NCBI RefSeq assembly: GCF_025629245.1
Contig: NZ_JANZXN010000015.1
Location: 354,615 to 418,614 of the forward strand
Reading direction: 5' to 3'
Length of the DNA stretch: 64,000 nucleotides
From: Natronobiforma cellulositropha
GTDB lineage: Archaea > Halobacteriota > Halobacteria > Halobacteriales > Natrialbaceae
The notes beneath the pieces are model-generated. The model searched no databases and had not been told where the DNA came from. It saw only the letters and a program-made list of their open reading frames with translations. A program made the translations under genes and the position numbers. Shown piece by piece: positions 15,647-23,782 of the stretch (positions are counted from its first letter, which is position 1; each line of letters starts with the position of its first letter).

Positions 15647-16009
15647 TCAGCTGAGGTCCTCGAGTTTTCCAGCGATGTCCTCGACGTCGCTCGAGGCCTC
15701 GCCTGCGCTGACGATTGCGGCAGCCGCAGAGCCGACTTCGAGCCCTGCTGCGTGGCCGACGTCGTCCTGCGTCTCGACGAAGACGACGGGGATTCCCTTC
15801 TCGGCGGCGAGTTCGGGAATGTGCATGACGATCTCCTCGGGGGAGACGTCTTCGGCGACGTAGACGAGGTCCGCGTTACCGCGCTCGATCGCTTTGGTGG
15901 TCTCGTTCGTTCCTTTCTTGACGCTGCCGGTGTCTCGAGCGACCTCGAGCGCCTCGAGGGCGTCGTCGGCGAGGTCGGCTGGGACGTCGATTGTAACGTA
16001 TACTGACAT
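15647..16009 (-). CDS. rpl7ae: ribosomal protein eL8/L7Ae (k-turn binding)
   Basis: 120 residues, full length. The k-turn recognition region shows [25 protein letters not shown] (core [12 protein letters not shown]), followed by [15 protein letters not shown]. In archaea the same protein is part of the large ribosomal subunit, of box C/D and H/ACA RNPs and of RNase P. First gene of the operon with rps28e, rpl24e and ndk. Its likely promoter, minus-strand CTTTTAAGG at 16165-16172, would give a leader of about 130 nt containing hairpins. Confidence 0.97.
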   Translation of the reverse strand: MSVYVTIDVPADLADDALEALEVARDTGSVKKGTNETTKAIERGNADLVYVAEDVSPEEIVMHIPELAAEKGIPVVFVETQDDVGHAAGLEVGSAAAAIVSAGEASSDVEDIAGKLEDLS

Positions 16010-16080
16010 TGGTTGTTCACCTCTTCTACGCGTGGGCTCGCGCTCCCCTGCCGTCCGGAGCCGCAGTGACGTGACTCCGT

Positions 16081-16131
16081 GCCGGAACGTTCCGGCGGAG
16101 GTCCTGTGGGGCTAGGAGCATCATCAACCCC
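16081..16131 (-). promoter_or_regulatory. hairpins in the rpl7ae leader
   Basis: Two foldable elements lie upstream of rpl7ae. One is a perfect 16-nt palindrome at 16081-16096 (GCCGGAACGTTCCGGC). The other is a 4-bp GGGG/CCCC stem at 16108-16131 whose minus-strand loop begins TTGATGATG, close to the box C word RTGATGA used by L7Ae-bound RNAs. A TATA-like box at 16165-16172 would place both in the mRNA leader. No tandem G-A partner is clear on the 3' side, so a true k-turn is not demonstrated. Confidence 0.35.
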
Positions 16132-16164
16132 GCGTAGGGTGTACGCCAGAGTAGCCCCGCCCCC

Positions 16165-16172
16165 CTTAAAAG
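16165..16172 (-). promoter_or_regulatory. probable TATA box of the rpl7ae operon
   Basis: Minus-strand CTTTTAAG is the only AT-rich octamer in a GC-rich 300-bp stretch divergent from tmcA. Transcription would begin about 25 nt downstream, near 16143. The rest of the gap up to 16480 holds no recognisable gene; a small AT-rich patch, GTAAACATATC, near 16346 could serve either direction. Confidence 0.4.
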
Positions 16173-16480
16173 CGTGTCCAAACGGTCGACGGTGTGAGAC
16201 TACTCCTCACGGTCACCCGAGTGGTGCACGTGAGTGTCGTCGCCCGCGAGCGGCGCGTGCACGAACGGCCAGTTACGGCCCGAAAGGACGCGGTTTCGTT
16301 CGGCCGGTAGTGGCTGCACCGAACGCTCGTCGTCGTTCTCCTCCCGTAAACATATCTCTCTGCGGTCGTGTCAGCCAGGCGCTCGCAGCCGACGGCTCGC
16401 CTTCGACCGGAGCGCGTAACGCCGACCGACGAGGAGTGACAACCCATACGCTCTTGAGGCACCTCCGACCACTAGACGCC

Positions 16481-18775
16481 ATGACCGTCGATATCGGCGC
16501 GCTCGCCGACTCCCTCCTGGCGGAGGCGACCGCGACGAACGAGCGACGGGCGCTGGTGCTCGCGGGCGGGCGCGAGCGAGGATACGAGGCGCTCGAGTCG
16601 CTGCTCGCCCACCTGCCGATCCCGATTACGGAAACGACGCTCGTCGGTCCCGACGACCGCCTCCGCTGTGCGCACTGTCCGCAGGCGAACGCGACACGGC
16701 TGCTCGGCACGACTCGTACAGTGGTCGCCATCGACGCCCACGCGGAACTCCGGCCGAACGCGCTCGGAAGCGTCGTCGGCGCGGTCGACGGCGGCGGTCT
16801 CTTGGTGGTGCTCACCCCATCACTCGAGCGCTGGCCCGCTCGTCGCGACGGCTTCGACGAGTCGCTCGCCGTCCCCCCGTTCTCCGTCGAGGACGTCACC
16901 GGCCACTTCCGTCGGCGTCTCGTCGAGACGCTCGAGAGCCACCGCGGAATCGCACTCGTCGACCTCGAGCGCTCGCGCGTGCGCGCCGATGGACTGGTTC
17001 ACCCACCGCCGACACGCTCGACGGCGAAGCCGACGGAGACCGACTTCGAGCGGGTCCGACCGGACTCGAGCGTCTTCCCTCGCGCTGCCTACGAGGCCTG
17101 CTACACCACAGACCAGGCTGACGCCCTCCACACGTTCGAGCACCTCGCCGACGGACCGACCGCCGTCGTCCTGGAGGCCGACCGCGGCCGGGGGAAGTCG
17201 AGCGCCGCGGGACTGGCGGCCGGTGCGTTCGCCGCCGCAGGCGAGGACGTCCTCGTCACCGCTAGCTCGGCGGCGAACGCCGCCGAAGTGTTCGCCCGCG
17301 CGGGCGACCTGTGCGAGACGCTCGACTGTACACTCGAGACCGCCGAAACGGCCGCCGCTGGTGACGGCTCACCGCTCGTCCGTACCGACACCGGCGGCCA
17401 CGTCCGGTTCGCGCCGCCGCTCGAGACCGTCGACGCCTGTGCCGACGCCGACGTGGTCCTCGTCGACGAGGCCGCGGCGCTCCCCGTGCGCGTCCTCGAG
17501 TCACTGCTCGCGGCCGACCGCATCGCCTTCGCGACGACCGTCCACGGCTACGAAGGCGCAGGTCGGGGCTTCTCGGTCCGGTTTCGCGACCGACTGGCGG
17601 AGGCTCGCCACGCCGTCGAATCGTACACGCTCGCTGATCCGATCCGGTACGCGGCGGGCGACCCGCTCGAGGTCTGGGCGTTTCGCGCGCTCTTACTCGA
17701 CGCGCGCCCGCCCGTCGACCCGCTCGTCGCCGAGGCGACGCCCGAGACGGTCAGCTACCGGCCGCTCTCGGCCGCCGACGTACTCGCCGACGAGCACCTC
17801 CTCCGGGAGGCGTTCGGCCTGCTCGTCCTCGCACACTACCGGACCGAGCCGAACGACCTCGCCCGACTGCTCGACGCACCGAACCTCGAGATCCGTGCGC
17901 TCTGTCACGAGGGCCACGTCGTGAGCGTCTGCCTGCTCGCGCGCGAGGGCGCACTCCCGGCCGAGGTCCGCGCCGAGATGTACGAGGGCGGGCGCGTCCG
18001 CGGAAACATGCTTCCCGACGTGCTGACGAGCCAGCTACGCGACGAACGGGCGGGAGCGCCGGTCGGCCTGCGGGTGATGCGCATCGCGACCCACCACGCC
18101 GTCCGCTCGCGCGGACTCGGCTCGTACCTCCTCGAGCGCGTCCGCGAGGAGTTCGAATCCGCGGTCGACTGGCTCGGCACCGGCTTCGGGGCCACGCCCG
18201 ACTTACTCGACTTCTGGGCACACAACGGCTACGGGACGGTCCACGTCTCCACCCGCCGCAACGACGCCAGCGGCGAACACTCGGCGATCATGCTCTCGCC
18301 GACGAGTGAGGCGGGACGCGCCCTCGCCGAGCGCCACGCGGCGTGGTTCGCCCGCCGGGTTCCCGCCCTCTGTGCGGACAGCCTCGCGGCTCTCGAGGCG
18401 GACGTCGTTCGTGCCGTCCTCCGAAGTGTGGCCCTCGACGACCCGCCAGCGCTCGAGGTGACGCCCCACGAGTGGCGCGTCGTCGCGGGCGCGGCCTACG
18501 GCCCGGGGCTGTTCGACGTCGATCCCGGCCCGTTCCGCCCGCTCGTCGTGCGCTACTTCCTCGACACAGAAACAGCGGGGGTGCTCACCGCGCGCGAGGA
18601 ACGCCTCCTCGTGGAACGGATCCTCCAGGCGCAGACGTGGGAACGAGTCGCCGCCGACCTCGAGTACCACTCGACGGGAACCTGTATGCGCGCCTTCGGC
18701 GACGCGCTCTGTCCGCTCGTCGACCGCTACGGCACCGAGGTCGCCCTGGACGAACGCGAGCGCTTTCTCGAGTGA
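16481..18775 (+). CDS. tmcA: tRNA(Met) cytidine acetyltransferase TmcA
   Basis: 764 residues from ATG 16481; the open frame runs ~400 bp further upstream but without coding character. It makes N4-acetylcytidine in RNA using ATP and acetyl-CoA. The order of domains fits TmcA/NAT10: an N-terminal TmcA_N domain, an RNA helicase-like ATPase with Walker A EADRGRGKSSAAG (~residues 228-240) and Walker B VVLVDEAAALPV, a GNAT acetyltransferase domain (RVMRIATHHAVRSRGLGSYL, ~residues 530-550), and a C-terminal tRNA-binding domain. In archaea the enzyme also acetylates rRNA and other RNAs. Monocistronic. Confidence 0.95.
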   Translation: MTVDIGALADSLLAEATATNERRALVLAGGRERGYEALESLLAHLPIPITETTLVGPDDRLRCAHCPQANATRLLGTTRTVVAIDAHAELRPNALGSVVGAVDGGGLLVVLTPSLERWPARRDGFDESLAVPPFSVEDVTGHFRRRLVETLESHRGIALVDLERSRVRADGLVHPPPTRSTAKPTETDFERVRPDSSVFPRAAYEACYTTDQADALHTFEHLADGPTAVVLEADRGRGKSSAAGLAAGAFAAAGEDVLVTASSAANAAEVFARAGDLCETLDCTLETAETAAAGDGSPLVRTDTGGHVRFAPPLETVDACADADVVLVDEAAALPVRVLESLLAADRIAFATTVHGYEGAGRGFSVRFRDRLAEARHAVESYTLADPIRYAAGDPLEVWAFRALLLDARPPVDPLVAEATPETVSYRPLSAADVLADEHLLREAFGLLVLAHYRTEPNDLARLLDAPNLEIRALCHEGHVVSVCLLAREGALPAEVRAEMYEGGRVRGNMLPDVLTSQLRDERAGAPVGLRVMRIATHHAVRSRGLGSYLLERVREEFESAVDWLGTGFGATPDLLDFWAHNGYGTVHVSTRRNDASGEHSAIMLSPTSEAGRALAERHAAWFARRVPALCADSLAALEADVVRAVLRSVALDDPPALEVTPHEWRVVAGAAYGPGLFDVDPGPFRPLVVRYFLDTETAGVLTAREERLLVERILQAQTWERVAADLEYHSTGTCMRAFGDALCPLVDRYGTEVALDERERFLE

Positions 18776-18788
18776 CGCGGGGCGCTTC

Positions 18789-19514
18789 TCAGGAGAACAG
18801 CCGGCCGAGCGCGCGCTCGGGCATCGCCTTCAGGAGCCAGGCGACCAGCCGCCAGCGCCGCGTGACGTAGACGTGGCGACGCTTGCGTCGAATCGCCCGT
18901 GTAATCTGTGCGGCGGCCGTCTCCGGCGTCGTCTCCCAGAACAGGTCCTCACCCATCGCCATCGCCGTGTCGACGAAGCCGGGTTCGACTGTCGTGATCG
19001 TCACGTCCGCCTCGCGCGACCGCCCCCGGTAGCGAAGTCCCTCGAGGTAGGTGCTGACGAACGCCTTCGAGGCGTTGTACGCCGGAGACGAACCGTTGCC
19101 GAAGGCGGCGGCGACCGACGAGATGCCGACGAGGTGGCCGCCGCCGCGCGCCTCGAAGTGTTCCATCGCCGCGGTCGCGAGCGCACAGAACCCTCGGACG
19201 TTGACGTCGACTGTCTCCCGCTCGGGTTCCCACTCGAGGTCGCGGTTCAGGTGGCCAACGCCGGCCGAGAGGACGACGAGCGAGACGTCGTCCATCGCGC
19301 CGACGAGTTCGTCGAACCCCTCGCGTGCGTCTGCGGTGTCGGTCACGTCCATCGTCGCGACGTACGCTTTCGTCGGCAGTGACTCGCCGACGGCGACGAG
19401 GCGCTCGGTTCGTCTCGCTGCCAGTCCGACCTCGTAGCCGTCGGCCGCCAGCGCTCGAGCCAGCGCCGCGCCGATTCCAGAGGACGCCCCCACGATGATC
19501 GCACCAGGTGCCAT
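18789..19514 (-). CDS. short-chain dehydrogenase/reductase (SDR)
   Basis: 241 residues, the classical SDR length. The cofactor motif AIIVGASSGIGAALARAL is at the N-terminus, with GLAARRTERL after the second strand (Arg residues suggest NADPH). The NAG-type motif is VLSAGVG, the catalytic Ser is in LVGISSVAA, and Tyr/Lys are in PAYNASKAFV. It has a C-terminal basic segment (IRRKRRHVYVTRRWRLVAWLL), resembling the membrane-associated DltE/YqjQ-like SDRs. It is convergent with tmcA, 13 bp apart. Substrate unknown. Confidence 0.9.
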   Translation of the reverse strand: MAPGAIIVGASSGIGAALARALAADGYEVGLAARRTERLVAVGESLPTKAYVATMDVTDTADAREGFDELVGAMDDVSLVVLSAGVGHLNRDLEWEPERETVDVNVRGFCALATAAMEHFEARGGGHLVGISSVAAAFGNGSSPAYNASKAFVSTYLEGLRYRGRSREADVTITTVEPGFVDTAMAMGEDLFWETTPETAAAQITRAIRRKRRHVYVTRRWRLVAWLLKAMPERALGRLFS

Positions 19515-19580
19515 AGGTCGCGTTCTCGCTCACGACTCCTAACCGTTCTGTGTCGAGACCGGTCGAACGCGCGTCGCCGC

Positions 19581-19676
19581 CTACTCGTCCCACTGTGTCG
19601 AGATGTAGAGCAACGCCAGGAGACAGAGGGTGACGACGATCACCAGCGCGGCGGTCATGAGCTGCGGTTCGGTCAT
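19581..19676 (-). CDS. 31-residue single-pass membrane protein
   Basis: MTEPQLMTAALVIVVTLCLL continuing with ALLYISTQWDE: a short N-terminus, one ~20-residue hydrophobic helix and an acidic C-terminus, ended by TAG at 19581. It is far below ordinary gene-length cut-offs, but the composition (a clean transmembrane helix with flanking polar ends) and placement in the gap between the SDR and the DUF456 gene suggest a real small protein. Function unknown. Confidence 0.5.
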   Translation of the reverse strand: MTEPQLMTAALVIVVTLCLLALLYISTQWDE

Positions 19677-19793
19677 ACTCGACTCTCGGTGGGAAGTCGC
19701 CAAAATGCTGTTGGTCGTCCGACTCGTGACCAGGTGTTCGCTGGTCGACGGCCCAACACCAGGGCTTTCCCACTGCCGCCCCTCTCGAGGCGT

Positions 19794-20279
19794 ATGGTCG
19801 ATGCGTTCACGCTGCTCGCCGTCGTGCTGGTCGCCGCCGGCGTCGTCGGCACGCTCGTCCCGCTCGTCCCCGGCGGCCTGCTCTCGCTGTCGGGCGTCTA
19901 CCTCTACTGGTGGCACAGCGGCTTCACCGACCCCGGTCTGCTCGCACTCGCCGTCTTCACCGTCCTCGGGGTCTGTACGCTCCTCGCGGAACTGTTCGGT
20001 GGGGCCGTCTCCGCGAAAGCCGGCGGGGCCTCCTGGGAGACGACCGCCGTCGCCGCCGTCGTCGCCATCGCCCTCCTCTTCGTGGTTGGCCCACTCGGTC
20101 TCCTCCTCGGTCTCTTCGGCACCGTCTTCCTCCTCGAGTTCGCGAGCAACGGCGACCTCGAGTCGAGCGCGCGCTCGGCCACCTACGCGACGGTCGGGAC
20201 GCTCGCCTCGACGGCCGTTCAGGTGCTGTTGACGGTGACCATCCTCCTCGGCTTCCTCCTCGTGGTGTTCGTCCTCTAG
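19794..20279 (+). CDS. DUF456 family membrane protein
   Basis: 161 residues from ATG 19794 (MVDAFTLLAVVLVAAGVVGT); earlier in-frame ATGs give an Arg-rich, non-conserved leader. About four to five hydrophobic helices. The first hairpin carries PLVPGGLLSLSGVYLYWW, the P-x-P-G-x-x-L pattern of DUF456, and glycine-rich helices GGAVSAKAGGASWETT and VGPLGLLLGLFGTVFLLEF follow, typical of the family's GG repeats. Function is unknown in all organisms. It has a strong hairpin about 65 bp downstream. Confidence 0.78.
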   Translation: MVDAFTLLAVVLVAAGVVGTLVPLVPGGLLSLSGVYLYWWHSGFTDPGLLALAVFTVLGVCTLLAELFGGAVSAKAGGASWETTAVAAVVAIALLFVVGPLGLLLGLFGTVFLLEFASNGDLESSARSATYATVGTLASTAVQVLLTVTILLGFLLVVFVL

Positions 20280-20343
20280 GTGTCTCCGGGGGCGCGATCG
20301 GTGGTATTTCCGAGTCGAACACACCGAACTGAACGTCGAAACT

Positions 20344-20362
20344 GTGGTTCCATCGGAACCAC
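20344..20362 (+). terminator. 8-bp hairpin downstream of the DUF456 gene
   Basis: GTGGTTCC-ATC-GGAACCAC is a perfect 8-bp inverted repeat with a 3-nt loop, 65 bp after the DUF456 stop and 160 bp before cspA. It could stabilise or terminate the upstream mRNA; no T-tract follows directly. A regulatory element of cspA is the alternative. Confidence 0.35.
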
Positions 20363-20490
20363 CTCGCCGTTGTGCTACATCGGACACAATACAACAGATC
20401 GTTGCCCTATGTAGACAAATATCTCTTATCTGGTGGTTGTTTTGGACATGTTGTTACATATTAGCTCGATTTGAGGACGAATACACAAGC

Positions 20491-20497
20491 TTTATCC
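20491..20497 (+). promoter_or_regulatory. TATA box for cspA
   Basis: TTTATCC lies 27-33 nt upstream of the ATG at 20524, predicting a transcript with almost no leader. The surrounding ~130 bp is the most AT-rich part of this region. Confidence 0.55.
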
Positions 20498-20523
20498 GCA
20501 TACCAGCACTCTGAACAATTGCA

Positions 20524-20718
20524 ATGGCAAACGGTAAAGTTGATTTCTTCAACGACACAGGCGGCTACGGTTTCATTTCGACGGACGACGCGGACGATGA
20601 CGTTTTCTTCCACATGGAAGACGTCGGCGGCCCGGACCTCGAAGAAGGCACCGAGATCGAATTCGACATCGAACAGGCCCCCAAGGGTCCCCGCGCGACG
20701 AACGTCGTCCGCAACTAA
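20524..20718 (+). CDS. cspA: cold-shock domain protein
   Basis: 64 residues, a single cold-shock domain. RNP1-like GGYGFIST and RNP2-like DVFFHM motifs supply the aromatic residues for single-stranded nucleic acid binding. GKVDFFNDTGGYGFI at the N-terminus replaces the bacterial GxVKWFN. Strongly acidic (DDADDD), as expected for a haloarchaeal cytoplasmic protein. Probably an RNA chaperone. Its own TATA box is present. Confidence 0.95.
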   Translation: MANGKVDFFNDTGGYGFISTDDADDDVFFHMEDVGGPDLEEGTEIEFDIEQAPKGPRATNVVRN

Positions 20719-20891
20719 GTTCTGACTTCACTGTCGTTTCGGCGACCGTGAATACACAGTTTCTCACGCCCGCTACGCCCGCGTATGCCTCGCTCAGGAC
20801 GCTCCGACACCGAGCGTGCGGTGTCTCGAGTGCGTCCATTTTCACCTAGGGTGGGGCAAGGTTCAACCGCTGGCCGCTCGAGCGAATACCT

Positions 20892-21068
20892 ATGGAGTGT
20901 GCGGAAGCCGACTGCGAGCGCCCGGCCGCCGTCGAGTTGCACATCCCGTGGGCGGCGAACCGCCTGGTCTGCGCTCCGCACGGCCGAGTTCTCGGCCAGC
21001 GCGAGGGCGTCGTCGTCGAGGCGCTCCCGGACAGCGGGAAGTACTTACTCGAGGACGAACGCGACTAG
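20892..21068 (+). CDS. 58-residue Cys/His protein, putative zinc-binding
   Basis: Begins MECAEADCERPAAVELHIPW and ends YLLEDERD before TAG at 21066. It has two N-terminal Cys spaced C-x4-C and, about 18 residues later, C-A-P-H (C-x2-H): four potential zinc ligands in a short acidic protein. No known family is assigned with confidence, but haloarchaea encode many such zinc 'micro-proteins'. Codon third positions are strongly G/C, supporting coding. It lies 170 bp after cspA and directly before a palindrome-rich region. Confidence 0.65.
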   Translation: MECAEADCERPAAVELHIPWAANRLVCAPHGRVLGQREGVVVEALPDSGKYLLEDERD

Positions 21069-21088
21069 TACCCTCCCATACGTCGACT

Positions 21089-21128
21089 GATGAGTGAAAC
21101 CGGACGACCACCATCGGTTTCACTCATC
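21089..21128. repeat. perfect 14-bp inverted repeat
   Basis: GATGAGTGAAACCG at 21089-21102 pairs exactly with CGGTTTCACTCATC at 21115-21128 around a 12-nt loop. It starts 20 bp after the stop of the small zinc protein and may act as its terminator, but its closeness to the next palindrome suggests that both belong to a repeat element. Confidence 0.7.
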
Positions 21129-21150
21129 CGTTCAGGCTTGCCAAAACGCG

Positions 21151-21234
21151 ATAGTAACAACTGAAACGGTTTACACACTGATCGCCGATACGTCTGGCGA
21201 TCAGGTGTGCACTGACTTGCAGTGGCTACTATAG
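21151..21234. mobile_element. MITE-like palindromic element
   Basis: An 84-bp, imperfectly self-complementary sequence. The outer ends ATAGTAACAACTG and CAGTGGCTACTAT match after one is reversed except at three positions, and the centre has a perfect CTGATCGCC/GGCGATCAG stem around a 9-nt loop. It has no coding capacity. The sequence (CACACCTGATCGCC, ACTATAGTAGCCACTG on the minus strand) resembles a short repeat that I recall as scattered between genes in many haloarchaeal genomes; that recollection could not be checked here. Confidence 0.6.
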
Positions 21235-21299
21235 TTCCTGCGGGCGCCTCGAGAGCCTCACAACCGTCAGTACACCACCAGCAAAATCGGTCGGGCCGG

Positions 21300-23018
21300 T
21301 CAGGGGTGGGCGTAGTACGCCACCGTCTCCGCCTCGTCGTGGCGGTCGATTCGCGCGAACCCGACGCGCTCGAACTGCACCACGGAATCCGCTTCGAGCG
21401 TCGCCACCCCCGGTTCGGCCCGTCCCTCGACGTCGCCCTCGGGCGTCCGTAAGCGGAGGGGGACGCTCTCGTCGGCGGGCACCCAGTGGATCACGTCGAC
21501 ACCCTCCTCGCGGACGGCGTCGATGTCGTCGCCGGTGTACTGGAGCGCGTCACGCGTGTAGCGGAAACAGCCGAGTCCCTTGAGCCAGATGCGCTCCTCT
21601 CGAGTCGGGAGGTCCTCCTCCTCGAGCAGGACGGCCTGGCCGACCGGGATCTCGCGGACGCCTCGTTCCTCGTCGTTTGGATGTAACGGCGGGTTCGCCT
21701 CGTCGGGTGGGCTCCCGGCGAGCGGGAGTTCGACGCCGTCGCGGACGAAAAAGCGCCGGTCGGTCTCCTCGTCGATCAGGTCGCGGTTGTTCGCGTAGAC
21801 GGTGCTCATCGCGAGGTCGACGTCGCTCGTCGAGGTGCCGAGACCGACCATCGCCTCGGTGATCGCCTCGCCGCGGATGCCGCGGCGGCGGACGCTCGAG
21901 ATAGTCGGCGCGCGGGGGTCGTCCCAGCCGTCGAGGTCCCCGGCGGCGATCAGTTCGCCGATTCTCGAGGTGCTCATCTTCACGTCGTAGGCGTCGACCT
22001 GGACGTGGCCCCAGTGGAGCACTTCGGGGTACTCCCAGCCGAAGTAGTCGTAGACGAAGCGCTGGCGTTTCGCCGAGTCCTGGAGGTCGATGCCACGGAT
22101 GATGTGGGTGATCTCGAGGAGGTGGTCGTCGACGCCGGACTGGAAGTCGAGCATGGGCCAGCAACGGTAGTCGGCGGCCGTCTCGCGTGGGTGAGGCGTG
22201 TCGATCATGCGGAAGGCGACCCAGTCGCGGAGCGCAGGGTTCTTGTGTTCGATGTCGGTCTTCACCCGGAGGACCATCTCGCCGCTCTCGTACTCGCCGT
22301 CGACCATCGCCTCGAACTCCTCGCGGACGGTCTCGACGGGCTTGTCGCGGTGCGGACACGGCTCACCGGCGTTCTTGAGTTCGCTGAACTCCTCACCCGA
22401 ACACGAGCAGGTGTAGGCTCCGCCGAGGTCGATCAACTCGCGGGCGTAATCGTAGTAGGTCTCGAGGCGGTCACTCGCTCTCAGCGTCTCGTCGGTCTCG
22501 AAACCGAGGTACGAGAGGTCCTCGAGAATCGCGTCGTAGGCGTCGAGGTCGGGCCGTTTCGTCTCGGGGTCGGTGTCGTCGAAGCGGACGCAGAACCAGC
22601 CGTCGTAGCGGTCTTTGTAGGTGCCGATGACCGCGGGCATCCGGGCGTGGCCGAGGTGCCAGGGACCGTTCGGGTTCGGCGCACACCGCATCCGCACCTG
22701 GTCGTACGCCTCGACGTTCGGCAGGTCCGAGAGCACATGGTCGTCGGTCTCCGCGTCGGCTTCCATCTCCGCGAGCGCGTCGGGGGCGAGTTCCTCGAGT
22801 CGCTCGCGGCGTTCCTCGGCGCTGCGGCCGTTCACGTCCGCGACGACACCGCCGACGACGCCGGGGACCTGGTCGGCGTGTTCGCGAAAGGCGGGGTTCT
22901 CGCCCATCAGCGGTCCCATCACCGCGCCGACGTTCGCCTCGCTCTCGTGTTTGACGGCGTTCAACAGCGCGTGCTTCTCGGCCTCGCGCTCGACCCGTGA
23001 CCGTAACTCGTCGTCCAT
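21300..23018 (-). CDS. gltX: glutamyl-tRNA synthetase (archaeal type)
   Basis: 572 residues, normal for the archaeal/eukaryotic-type GluRS. The class I HIGH motif is PNGPWHLGHARMPAV and the KMSKS-type loop is VKMSTSRIGELI. A Cys-rich zinc-like segment TCSCSGEEFSELKNAGEPCPH is present mid-protein. The archaeal enzyme charges tRNA-Glu and, in organisms lacking GlnRS, also tRNA-Gln; this non-discriminating role is inferred. The N-terminal ~100 residues form an archaeal-specific helical extension. It ends the leftward mvk-ipk-rnj-idsA-gltX cluster, with a lipoprotein gene between it and idsA. Confidence 0.95.
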   Translation of the reverse strand: MDDELRSRVEREAEKHALLNAVKHESEANVGAVMGPLMGENPAFREHADQVPGVVGGVVADVNGRSAEERRERLEELAPDALAEMEADAETDDHVLSDLPNVEAYDQVRMRCAPNPNGPWHLGHARMPAVIGTYKDRYDGWFCVRFDDTDPETKRPDLDAYDAILEDLSYLGFETDETLRASDRLETYYDYARELIDLGGAYTCSCSGEEFSELKNAGEPCPHRDKPVETVREEFEAMVDGEYESGEMVLRVKTDIEHKNPALRDWVAFRMIDTPHPRETAADYRCWPMLDFQSGVDDHLLEITHIIRGIDLQDSAKRQRFVYDYFGWEYPEVLHWGHVQVDAYDVKMSTSRIGELIAAGDLDGWDDPRAPTISSVRRRGIRGEAITEAMVGLGTSTSDVDLAMSTVYANNRDLIDEETDRRFFVRDGVELPLAGSPPDEANPPLHPNDEERGVREIPVGQAVLLEEEDLPTREERIWLKGLGCFRYTRDALQYTGDDIDAVREEGVDVIHWVPADESVPLRLRTPEGDVEGRAEPGVATLEADSVVQFERVGFARIDRHDEAETVAYYAHP

Positions 23019-23086
23019 TGGTGGGAGGTTTTCCCTCCCGGGTCAAAACTACCGCGATGTGATCGACGGTCCCCGCTCGACGGCCG

Positions 23087-23656
23087 TCACTCCTCGTCTG
23101 GCTCAGCTATGCCGTCGCCGTCTTCGACCGGTTCGATGGGTGTCGACCCCAGTTGCTCGCCATCGCCGTCGACGCGCGAACCCAGGATGCTCCCGAAGAC
23201 GGCCATCTCGTCGGCTTCGCCCTCGTTGTACGCCTCGAGTAGCCACGGCTCGAGCCCCCAGCCGTGGGCCTGTCCGTCGAACGGGTTGCGAATCTCGGCG
23301 ATGAACAGCTCGAGGTCCGTCCCGTGTGCGACGATGATCGCGTTGAACACCTGGACGACGACACCGATCTCTTCGATCGACTCCTCCTCGGTCTCGGCGT
23401 TCGAGTAGTACTCGAGAATCAGGTGGTCGCCGTCGCGGGTGAGCGCCTCGACCTGGAGGTCGTTTCGCTCGAGCAGTGTGTAGAACTCGCCGGGGGTTCC
23501 TCGCCGCGGTTCGCTCGGCTCCTCGGGTTCGATCGCCTGTGGGGACGACCCGAGGACAGCGTCGAGACAGCCTGCAGTCGCCGTGAGTCCGGCGACGCCT
23601 GCGGCGGCGAGAACCGAGCGCCGCGTGCGCCACACCGGTGGGGGGCTCCGTGTCAT
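23087..23656 (-). CDS. Tat-exported lipoprotein, DUF of unknown function
   Basis: 189 residues from ATG 23656. Twin-arginine signal WRTRRSVLAAAGVAG and a lipobox ending TATAGC at residue ~30. The mature part is acidic, with a compact alpha/beta region: TPGEFYTLLERNDLQVEALT, LILEYYSN, EIGVVVQVFNAIIVAHGTDL. Similar proteins occur next to gltX in other haloarchaea (from memory). No catalytic motif. It stands between idsA and gltX on the same strand and may be cotranscribed with gltX (68-bp gap). Confidence 0.7.
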   Translation of the reverse strand: MTRSPPPVWRTRRSVLAAAGVAGLTATAGCLDAVLGSSPQAIEPEEPSEPRRGTPGEFYTLLERNDLQVEALTRDGDHLILEYYSNAETEEESIEEIGVVVQVFNAIIVAHGTDLELFIAEIRNPFDGQAHGWGLEPWLLEAYNEGEADEMAVFGSILGSRVDGDGEQLGSTPIEPVEDGDGIAEPDEE

Positions 23657-23782
23657 ACCCACTCTCGTGGGTCCGGGGGGAAAAACGCATGCACGATATC
23701 GAGCCGTGAGTCGCGAGTCGATACGCGTGTGTCCGGGAGACCCGCTCGCACGCGTGATCTGCCGAGGGAGATTCGGTGGCCG

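Noticed and set aside
16079-16480. 134-residue N-terminal extension of tmcA
   Set aside because: Arg/Pro-rich composition, contains the palindrome at 16081 and the likely rpl7ae promoter; TmcA proteins start near the ATG at 16481.
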